Shown: positions 29,969 through 40,370 of the stretch, one piece after another
Layout of the letters: each line of letters starts with the position of its first letter
Position numbering within the stretch: the stretch's first letter is position 1
From: Aplectana chamaeleonis
Taxonomy: Eukaryota > Nematoda > Chromadorea > Rhabditida > Cosmocercidae
Direction: 5' to 3'
Length of the DNA stretch: 64,000 bases
NCBI GenBank assembly: GCA_029168955.1
Contig: JAPDOI010001431.1
Coordinates: forward strand, 117,116 to 181,115
Program-made: the position numbers and the translations under genes
Notes under the pieces: model-generated
Seen by the model: the letters and a program-made list of their open reading frames with translations, nothing else
Told to the model about the DNA's origin: nothing
The model's database searches: none

Positions 29969-32900
29969 GGCCGGGGTTTTCCTGATCATGAGAGATTTAA
30001 TTTGTTCAGAAAAGCCACAAAGTTTGCGCACAGAGCGCCGCGAACCGGCCCGAACCCCCCGGCTTATGGTTCCCGGACAAAGCGCCGCGAAGCGCCGCTT
30101 TGGCCGGGGTTTTCCTGATCGTGAGAGATTTAATTTGTTCAGAAAAGCCACAAAGTTTCCGGACAGAGCGCCGCAAAGCGTCGCGAACCCCCTTGGGCTT
30201 ATGATTCCCGGACAGAGCGCCGCGAAGCGGCGCTTTGGCCGGGGTTTTCCTGATCGTGAGAGATTTAATTTGTTCAGAAAAGCCACAAAGTTTCCGGACA
30301 GAGCGCCGCGAAGCGGCGCGAACCCCCCGGCTTATAGTTTCCGGACAAAGCGCCGCGAAGCGGCGCGAACCCCCCGGCCTATGGTTCCCGGACAAAGCGC
30401 AGCGAAGCGGCGCTTTGGCCGGGGTTTTCCTGATCGTGAGAGATTTAATTTGTTCAGAAAAGCCAAAAAGTTTCCGGACAGAGCGCCGCGAAGCGGCGCG
30501 AACCCCCCGGCTTATGGTTCCCGGACAAAGCGCCGCGAAGCGGCGCTTTGGCCGGGGTTTTCCTGATCGTGAGAGATTTAATTTGTTCAGAAAAGCCACA
30601 AAGTTTCCGGACAGAGCGCCGCGAACCCCCCGGCCTATGGTTCCCGGACAAAGCGCAGCGAAGCGGCGCTTTGGCCGGGGTTTTCCTGATCATGAGAGAT
30701 TTAATTTGTTCAGAAAAGCCACAAAGTTTCCAAACAGAGCGCCGCGAAGCGGCGCTAACCCCCCGGCTTATGGTTCCCGGACAAAGCGCCGCGAAGCGGC
30801 GCGAACCCCCCGGCTTATGGTTCCCGGACAAAGCGCCGCGAAGCGGCGCTTTGGCCGGGGTTTTCCTGATCGTGAGAGATTTAATTTGTTCAGAAAAGCT
30901 ACAAGGTTTCCGGACAGAGCGCCGCGAAGCGGCGCGAACCCCCCGGCTTATGGTTCCCGGTGCCGGGGTTTTCCTGATAGTGAGAGATTTAATTTGTTCA
31001 GAAAAGCTACAATGTTTCCGGACAGAGCACCGCGAAGCGGCGCGAATCCCCCGGCTTATAATTCCCGAACAAAGCGCCGCGAAGCGGCGCTTTGGCCGGG
31101 GTTTTCCTGATCGTGAGAGATTTAATTTGTTCAGAAAAGCCAAAAAGTTTCCGGACAGAGCGCCGCGAAGCGGCGCGAACCACCCGGCCTATGGTTCCCG
31201 GACAAAGCGCAGCGAAGCGGCGCTTTGGCCGGGGTTTTCCTGATCATGAGAGATTTAATTTGTTCAGAAAAGCCACAAAGTTTCCAAACAGAGCGCCGCG
31301 AAGCGGCGCGAACCCCCCGGCTTATGGTTCCCGGACAAAGCGCCGCGAAGCGGCGCGAACCCCCCGGCCTATGGTTCCCGGACAAAGCGCCGCGAAGCGG
31401 CGCTTTGGCCGGGTTTTCCTGATCATGAGAGATTTAATTTGTTCAGAAAAGTCACAAAGTTTCCGGACAGAGCGCCGCGAAGCGGCGCTTTGGCCGGGGT
31501 TTTCCTGATCGTGAGAGATTTAATTTGTTCAGAAAAGCCACAAAGTTTCCGGACAGAGCGCCGCGAAGCGGCGCGAACCCCCCGGCTTATAGTTTCCGAA
31601 CAAAGCGCCGCGAAGCGGCGCGAACCCCCCGGCCTATGGTTCCCGGACAAAGCGCAGCAAAGCGGCGCTTTGGCCGGGGTTTTCCTGATCGTGAGAGATT
31701 TAATTTGTTCAGAAAAGCCACAAAGTTTCCGGACAGAGCGCCGCGAAGCGGCGCGAACCCCCCGGCTTATAGTTTCCGAACAAAGCGCCGCGAAGCGGCG
31801 CGAACCCCCCGGCTTATGGTTCCCGGACAAAGCGCCGCGAAGCGGCGCTTTGGCCGGGGTTTTCCTGATCGTGAGAGATTTAATTTGTTCAGAAAAGCCA
31901 CAAAGTTTCCGGACAGAGCGCCGCGAAGCGGCGCGAACCCCCCGGCCTATGGTTCCCGGACAAAGCGCAGCGAAGCGGCGCTTTGGCCGGGGTTTTCCTG
32001 ATCATGAGAGATTTAATTTGTTCAGAAAAGCCACAAAGTTTCCAAACAGAGCGCCGCGAAGCGGCGCAAACCCCCCGGCTTATAGTTCCCGGACAAAGCG
32101 CCGCGAAGCGGCGCGAACCCCCCGGCCTATGGTTCCCGAACAAAGCGCAGCGAAGCGACGCTTTGGCCGGGGTTTTCCTGATCATGAGAGATTTAATTTG
32201 TTCAGAAAAGCCACAAAGTTTCCAAACAGAGCGCCGCGAAGCGGCGCGAACCCCCCGGCTTATGGTTCCCGGACAAAGCGCCGCGAAGCAGCGCTTTGGC
32301 CTGGTTTTTCCTGATCGTTAGAGATTTGAATTGTTCAGAAAAGCCGCAAAGTTTACGGACAGAGCGCCGCGAAGCGGCGCGAACCCCCCGGCTTATGGTT
32401 CCCGAACAAAGCGCCGCGAAGCGGCGCTTTGGCCGGGGTTTTCCTGATCGTGAGAGATTTAATTTGTTCAGAAAAGCCACAAAGTTTCCGGACAGAGCGC
32501 CGCGAAGCGGCGCGAACCCCCCGGCCTATGGTTCCCGGACAAAGCGCAGCGAAGCGGCGCTTTGGCCGCGGTTTTCCTGATCATGAGAGATTTAATTTGT
32601 TCAGAAAAGCCACAACGTTTCCGGACAGAGCGCCGCGAAGCACTTCTGGAACTATGGTTCCCGGACAAAGCGCCGCGAAGCGGCGCGAACCCCCCGGCCT
32701 ATGGTTCCCGGACAAAGCGCCGCGAAGCGGCGCTTTGGCCGGGTTTTCCTGATCATGAGAGATTTAATTTGTTCAGAAAAGTCACAAAGTTTCCGGACAG
32801 AGCGCCGCGAAGCGGCGGGAACCCCCGTCCTATGGTTCCCGGACAAAGCGCAGCGAAGCGGCGCTTTGGCCGGGGTTTTCCTGATCATGAGAGATTCAAT

Positions 32901-34670
32901 TTGTTCAGAAAAGCCACAAAGTTTCCGGACAGAGCGCCGCGAAGCGGCGCGAACCCCCCGGCTTATAGTTTCCGAACAAAGCGTCGCGAAGCGGCGCGAA
33001 CCCCCCGGCCTATGGTTCCCGGACAAAGCGCAGCAAAGCGGCGCTTTGGCCAGGGTTTTCCTGATCGTGAGAGATTTAATTTGTTTAGAAAAGCCACAAA
33101 GTTTCCGGACAGAGCGCCGCGAAGCGGCGCGAACCAGCTTAAAGTTTCCGAACAAAGCCGCGAAGCCTGAACCGGCTTATGGTTCCCGGACAAAGCGCCG
33201 CGAAGCGGCGCTTTGGCCGGGGTTTTCCTGATCGTGAGAGATTTAATTTGTTCAGAAAAGCCACAAAGTTTCCGGACAGAGCGCCGCGAAGCGGCGCGAA
33301 CCCCCCGGCCTATGGTTCCCGGACAAAGCGCAGCGAAGCGGCGCTTTGGCCGGGGTTTTCCTGATCATGAGAGATTTAATTTGTTCAGAAAAGCCACAAA
33401 GTTTCCAAACAGAGCGCCGCGAAGCGGCGCTAACCCCCCGGCTTATGGTTCCCGGACAAAGCGCCGCGAAGCGGCGCGAACCCCCCGGCCTATGGTTCCC
33501 GGACAAAGCGCAGCAAAGCGGCGCTTTGGCCGGGGTTTTCCTGATCGTGAGAGATTTAATTTGTTCAGAAAAGCCACAAGGTTTCCGGACAGAGCGCCGC
33601 GAAGCGGCGCGAACCCCCCGGCTTATGGTTCCCGGACAAAGCGCCGCGAAGCAGCGCTTTGGCCGGGGTTTTCCTGATCATGAGAGATTTTATTTGTTCA
33701 GAAAAGCCACAAAGTTTCCGGACAGAGCGCCGCGAAGCGGCGCGAATCCCCCGGCTTATGGTTCCCGAACAAAGCGCCGCGAAGCGGCGCTTTGGCCGGG
33801 GTTTTCCTGATCGTGAGAGATTTAATTTGTTCAGAAAAGCCAAAAAGTTTCCGGACAGAGCGCCGCGAAGCGGCGCGAACCACCCGGCCTATGGTTCCCG
33901 GACAAAGCGCAGCGAAGCGGCGCTTTGGCCGGGGTTTTCCTGATCATGAGAGATTTAATTTGTTCAGAAAAGCCACAAGGTTTCCAAACAGAGCGCCGCG
34001 AAGCGGCGCGAACCCCCCGGCTTATGGTTCCCGGACAAAGCGCCGCCAAGCGGCGCGAACCCCCCGGCCTATGGTTCCCGGACAAAGCGCCGCGAAGCGG
34101 CGCTTTGGCCGGGTTTTCCTGATCATGAGAGATTTAATTTGTTCAGAAAAGTCACAAAGTTTCCGGACAGAGCGCCGCGAAGCGGCGCGAACCCCCCGGC
34201 CTATGGTTCCCGGACAAAGCGCAGCGAAGCGGCGCTTTGGCCGGGGTTTTCCTGATCATGAGAGATTTAATTTGTTCAGAAAATCCAAAAAGTTTCCGGA
34301 CAGAGCGCCGCGAAGCGGCGCGAACCCCCCGGCTTATGGTTCCCGGACAAAGCGCCGCGAAGCGGCGCTTTGGCCGGGGTGTTCCTGATCGTGAGAGATT
34401 TAATTTGTTCAGAAAATCCACAAAGTTTCCGGACAGAGCGCCTCGAAGCGGCGCGAACCCCCCGGCTTATGGTTCCCGGACAAAGCGCCGCGAAGCGGCG
34501 CGAACCCCCCGGCCTATGGTTCCCGGACAAAGCGCCGCGAAGCGGCGCTTTGGCCGGGTTTCTCCTGATCATGAGAGATTTTATTTGTTCAGAAAAGCCA
34601 CAAAGTTTCCGGACAGAGCGCCGCGAAGCGGCGCGAACCCCCCGGCTTATGGTTCCCGGACAAAGCGCCG
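29969..34670. repeat. Satellite block 1: mixed 133-, 180- and 86-bp units
   Basis: 180-bp units with two GAACCCCCCGG segments are frequent (for example 30237-30416, 31227-31406), with GCGCAGC in the last left arm in many. GATCGTGAG and GATCATGAG versions alternate. CCAAACAGAG replaces CCGGACAGAG in many GATCATGAG units. An 86-bp-type unit lies at 31407-31491. The first two monomers are the most divergent of the block. Confidence 0.8.
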
Positions 34671-37600
34671 CGGAGCAGCGCTTTGGCCGGGGTTTTCCTG
34701 ATCATGAGAGATTCAATTTGTTCAGAAAAGTCACAAAGTTTCCGGACAGAGCGCCGCGAAGCGGCGCGAACCCCCCGGCTTATGGTTCCCGGACAAAGCG
34801 CCGCGAAGCAGCGCTTTGGCCGGGGTTTTCCTGATCATGAGAGATTTAATTTGTTCAGAAAAGTCACAAAGTTTCCGGACAGAGCGCCGCGAAGCGGCGC
34901 GAACCCCCCGGCTTTAGTTCCCGGACAAAGCGCCGCGAAGCAGCGCTATGGCCGGGTTTCTCCTGATCATGAGAGATTTTATTCATGAGAGATTTTAGCG
35001 GCGCGAACCCCCCGGCTTATGGTTCCCGGACAAAGCGCCGCGAAGCAGCGCTTTGGCCGGGGTTTTCCTGATCATGAGAGATTTAATTTGTTCAGAAAAG
35101 TCACAAAGTTTCCGGACAGAGCGCCGCGAAGCGGCGCGAACCCCCCGGCTTTAGTTCCCGGACAAAGCGCCGCGAAGCAGCGCTTTGGCCGGGTTTCTCC
35201 TGATCATGAGAGATTTTATTTGTTCAGAAAAGCCACAAAGTTTCCGGACAGAGCGCCGCGAAGCGGCGCGAACCCCCCGGCTTTAGTTCCCGGACAAAGC
35301 GCCGCGAAGCAGCGCTTTGGCCGGGTTTCTCCTGATCATGAGAGATTTTATTTGTTCAGAAAAGCCACAAAGTTTCCGGACAGAGCGCCGCGAAGCGGCG
35401 CGAACCCCCCGGCTTATGGTTCCCGGACAAAGCGCCGCGAAGCAGCGCTTTGGCCGGGGTTTTCCTGATCATGAGAGATTTTATTTGTTCAGAAAAGCCA
35501 CAAAGTTTCCGGACAGAGCGCCGCGAAGCGGAGTGAACCTCCCGGCTTATGGTTCCCGGACAAAGCGCCGCGAACCCCCCGGCTAATGGTTCCCGGACAA
35601 AGCGCCGCGAAGCGGCGCGAACCCCCCGGTCTATGGTTCCCGGACAAAGCGCCGCGAAGCGGCGCTTTGGCCGGGTTTCTCCTGATCATGAGAGATTTTA
35701 TTTGTTCAGAAAAGCCACAAAGTTTCCGGACAGAGCGCCGCGAAGCGGCGCGAACCCCCCGGCTTATGGTTCCCGGACAAAGCGCCGCGGAGCAGCGCTT
35801 TGGCCGGGGTTTTCCTGATCATGAGAGATTCAATTTGTTCAGAAAAGTCACAAAGTTTCCGGACAGAGCGCCGCGAAGCGGCGCGAACCCCCCGGCGTAT
35901 GGTTCCCGGACAAAGCGCCGCGAAGCAGCGCTTTGGCCGGGTTTCTCCTGATCATGAGAGATTTAATTTGTTCAGAAAAGCCACAAAGTTTCCGGACAGA
36001 GCGCCGCGAAGCGGCGCGAACCCCCCGGCTTATGGTTCCCGGACAAAGCGCCGCGAAGCAGCGCTTTGGCCGGGGTTTTCCTGATCATGAGAGATTTTAT
36101 TTGTTCAGAAAAGCCACAAAGTTTCCGGACAGAGCGCCGCGAAGCGGTGCGAACCTCCCGGTCTATGGTTCCCGGACAAAGCGCCGCGAAGCGGCGCTTT
36201 GGTCGGGGTTTTCCTGATCACGAAAGATTTAATTTGTTCAGAAAAGCCACAAAGTTTCCGGACAGAGCGCCGCGAAGCGGCGCGGACCCCCGGCTTATGA
36301 GCTCCCGGACAAAGCGCCGCGAAGCAGCGCTTTGGCCGGGTTTCCCTGATCATGAGAGATTTAATTTGTTCAGAAAAGTCACAAAGTTCCCGGACAGAGC
36401 GCCGCGAAGCGGCGCGAACCCCCCGGCTTATGGTTCCCGGACAAAGCGCCGCGAAGCAGCGCTTTGGCCGGGGTTTTCCTGATCATGAGAGATTTAATTT
36501 GTTCAGAAAAGTCACAAAGTTTCCGGACAGAGCGCCGCGAAGCGGCGCGAACCCCCCGGCTTATGGTTCCCGGACAAAGCGCCGCGAAGCAGCGCTTTGG
36601 CCGGGTTTCTCCTGATCATGAGAGATTTTATTTGTTCAGAAAAGCCACAAAGTTTCCGGACAGAGCGCCGCGAAGCGGCGCGAACCCCCCGGCTTATGGT
36701 TCCCGGACAAAGCGCCGCGAAGCAGCGCTTTGGCCGGGGTTTTCCTGATCATGAGAGACTTAATTTGTTCAGAAAAGCCACAAGGTTTCCGGACAGAGCG
36801 CCGCGAAGCGGCGCGAACCTCCCGGCTTATGGTTCCCGGACAAAGCGCCGCGAAGCGGCGCTTTGGCCGGGGTTTTCCTGATCATGAGAGACTTAATTTG
36901 TTCAGAAAAGCCACAAGGTTTCCGGACAGAGCGCCGCGAAGCGGCGCGAACCTCCCGGCTTATGCTCCCCGGACAAGGCGCCGCGAAGCCCCGCTTTGGC
37001 CCGGGTTTTCCTGATCATGAGAGATTTAATTTGTTCAGAAAAGCCACAAAGTTTCCGGACAGAGCGCCGCGAAGCGGCGCGAACCCCCCGGCTTATGGTT
37101 CCCGGACAAAGCGCCGCGAAGCAGCGCTTTGGCCGGGTTTCTCCTGATCATGAGAGATTTTATTTGTTCAGAAAAGCCACAAAGTTTCCGGACAGAGCGC
37201 CGCGAAGCGGCGTGAACCTCCCGGCTAATGGTTCCCGGACAAAGCGCCGCGAAGCAGCGCTTTGGCCGGGGTTTTCCTGATCATGAGAGATTTAATTTGT
37301 TCAGAAAAGTCACAAAGTTTCCGGACAGAGCGCCGCGAAGCGGCGCGAACCCCGGCTTATGGTTCCCGGACAAAGCGCCGCGGAGCAGCGCTTTGGCCGG
37401 GGTTTTCCTGATCATGAGAGATTTAATTTGTTCAGAAAAGTCACAAAGTTTCCGGACAGAGCGCCGCGAAGCGGCGCGAACCCCCCGGCTTATGGTTCCC
37501 GGACAAAGCGCCGCGAAGCAGCGCTTTGGCCGGGGTTTTCCTGATCATGAGAGATTTAATTTGATCAGAAAAGCCACAAAGTTTCCGGACAGAGCGCCGC

Positions 37601-40370
37601 GAAGCGGCGCGGACCCCCCCGGTTTATAGTTCCCGGACAAAGCGCCGCGAAGCAGCGCTTTGGCCGGGGTTTTCCTGATCATGAGAGATTTTATTTGTTC
37701 AGAAAAGCCACAAAGTTTCCGGACAGAGCGCCGCGAAGCGGCGCGAACCCCCCGGCTTATGGTTCCCGGACAAAGCGCCGCGAAGCAGCGCTTTGGCCGG
37801 GGTTTTCCTGATCATGAGAGATTTAATTTGTTCAGAAAAGCCACAAAGTTTCCGGACAGAGCGCCGCAAAGCAGCGCTTTGGCCGGGGTTTTCCTGATCA
37901 TGAGAGATTTAATTTGTTCAGAAAAGCCACAAAGTTTCCGGACAGAGCGCCGCGAAGCGGCGCGAACCCCCCGGCTTATGGTTCCCGGACAAAGCGCCGC
38001 GAAGCAGCGCTTTGGCCGGGGTTTTCCTGATCATGAGAGATTTAATTTGTTCAGAAAAGTCACAAAGTTTCCGGACAGAGCGCCGCGAAGCGGCGCGAAC
38101 CCCCCGGCTTATGGTTCCCGGACAAAGCGCCGCGAAGCAGCGCTTTGGCCGGGTTTCTCCTGATCATGAGAGATTTTATTTGTTCAGAAAAGCCACAAAG
38201 TTTCCGGACAGAGCGCCGCGAAGCGGCCCGAACCCCCCGGCTTATGGTTCCCGGACAAAGCGCCGCGAAGCAGCGCTTTGGCCGGGGTTTTCCTGATCAT
38301 GAGAGATTTAATTTGTTCAGAAAAGCCACAAAGTTTCCGGACAGAGCGCCGCGAAGCGGCGTGAACCTCCCGGCTTATGGTTCCCGGACAAAGCGCCGCG
38401 AAGCAGCGCTTTGGCCGGGGTTTTCCTGATCATGAGAGATTTTATTTGTTCAGAAAAGCCACAAAGTTCCCAGACAAAGCGCCGCGAAGCGGCGCGAACC
38501 CCCCGGTCTATGGTTCCCGGACAAAGCGCCGCGAAGCGGCGCTTTGGTCGGGGTTTTCCTGATCACGAAAGATTTAATTTGTTCAGAAAAGCCACAAAGT
38601 TTCCGGACAGAGCGCCGCGAAGCGGCGCGGACCCCCCGGCTTATAGTTCCCGGACAAAGCGCCGCGAAGCAGCGCTTTGGCCGGGGTTTTCCTGATCATG
38701 AGAGATTTTATTTGTTCAGAAAAGCCACAAAGTTTCCGGACAGAGCGCCGCGAAGCGGCGCGAACCCCCCGGCTTATGGTTCCCGGACAAAGCGCCGCGA
38801 AGCAGCGCTTTGGCCGGGGTTTTCCTGATCATGAGAGATTTTATTTGTTCAGAAAAGCCACAAAGTTTCCGGACAGAGCGCCGCGAAGCGGCGTGAACCT
38901 CCCGGCTTATGGTTCCCGGACAAAGCGCCGCGAAGCGACGCTTTGGCCGGGGTTTTCCTGATCATGAGAGATTTAATTTGATCAGAAAAGCCACAAAGTT
39001 TCCGGACAGAGCGCCGCGAAGCGGCGCGAACCCCCCGGCTTATGGTTCCCGGACAAAGCGCCGCGAAGCGGCGCGAACCCCCCGGCCTATGGTTCCCGGA
39101 CAAAGCGCCGCGAAGCGGCGCTTTGGCCGGGGTTTTCCTGATCATGAGAGATTTAATTTGTTCAGAAAAGCCACAAAGTTTCCGGACAGAGCGCCGCGAA
39201 GCGGCGTGAACCTCCCGGTTTATGGTTCCCGGACAAAGCGCCGCGAAGCAGCGCTTTGGCCGGGGTTTTCCTGATCATGAGAGATTTAATTTGTTCAGAA
39301 AAGTCACAAAGTTTCCGGACAGAGCGCCGCGAAGCGGCTCGAACCCCCCGGCTTATGGTTCCCGGACAAAGCGCCGCGAAGCAGCGCTTTGGCCGGGGTT
39401 TTCCTGATCATGAGAGATTTAATTTGTTCAGAAAAGTCACAAAGTTTCCGGACAGAGCGCCGCGAAGCGGCGCGAACCCCCCGGCTTATGGTTCCCGGAC
39501 AAAGCGCCGCGAAGCAGCGCTTTGGCCGGGGTTTTCCTGATCATGAGAGATTTTATTTGTTCAGAAAAGCCACAAAGTTTCCGGACAGAGCGCCGCGAAG
39601 CGGCGCGAACCCCCCGGCTTATGGTTCCCGGACAAAGCGCCGCGAAGCAGCGCTTTGGCCGGGGTTTTCCTGATCGTGAGAGATTTAATTTGTTCAGAAA
39701 AGCCACAAAGTTTCCGGACAGAGCGCCGCGAAGCGGCGCGAACCCCCCGGCTTATGGTTCCCGGACAAAGCGCCGCGAAGCGGCGCTTTGGCCGGGGTTT
39801 TCCTGATCATGAGAGATTTAATTTGTTCAGAAAAGCCACAAAGTTTCCGGACAGAGCGCCGCGAAGCGGCGCGAACCCCCCGGCTTATGGTTCCCGGACA
39901 AAGCGCCGCAAAGCGGCGCTTTGGCCGGGTTTTCCTGATCATGAGAGATTTAATTTGTTCAGAAAAGCCACAAAGTTTCCGGACAGAGCGCCGCGAAGCG
40001 GCGCGAACCCCCCGGCTTATGGTTCCCGGACAAAGCGCCGCGAAGCGGCGCGAACCCCCCGGCTTATGGTTCCCGGACAAAGCGCCGCGAAGCGGCGCTT
40101 TGGCCGGGGTTTTCCTGATCATGAGAGATTTTATTTGTTCAGAAAAGCCACAAAGTTTCCGGACAGAGCGCCGCGAAGCGGCGCGAACCCCCCGGCTTAT
40201 GGTTCCCGGACAAAGCGCCGCGAAGCAGCGCTTTGGCCGGGGTTTTCCTGATCATGAGAGATTTAATTTGTTCAGAAAAGTCACAAAGTTTCCGGACAGA
40301 GCGCCGCGAAGCGGCGCGAACCCCCCGGCTTATGGTTCCCGGACAAAGCGCCGCGAAGCGGCGCTTTGGC
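34671..40370. repeat. Satellite block 2: regular 133-bp units with GCAGCGC arm
   Basis: Most copies carry GCAGCGC in place of GCGGCGC in the right arm of hairpin 2, giving one C-A mismatch, and GATCATGAG. Periodicity is strict over long stretches. GATTTTATTTG and GATTTAATTTG versions alternate, as do AAGCCAC and AAGTCAC. A scrambled, shortened unit lies at 34968-35000. Confidence 0.75.
39657..39789 (+). repeat. Reference monomer of the satellite (consensus-like copy)
   Basis: This 133-bp copy shows all canonical parts. Hairpin 1: stem 39723-39729 with 39733-39739, loop GAA at 39730-39732. Hairpin 2: stem 39761-39776 with 39780-39795, loop GAA at 39777-39779, 15 of 16 pairs (A39765 opposite G39791), extendable by C39760 with G39796. 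The right arm of hairpin 2 crosses into the next monomer. In addition, CCGGGGTT at the monomer start can pair with AACCCCCCGG in the middle. Confidence 0.95.
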
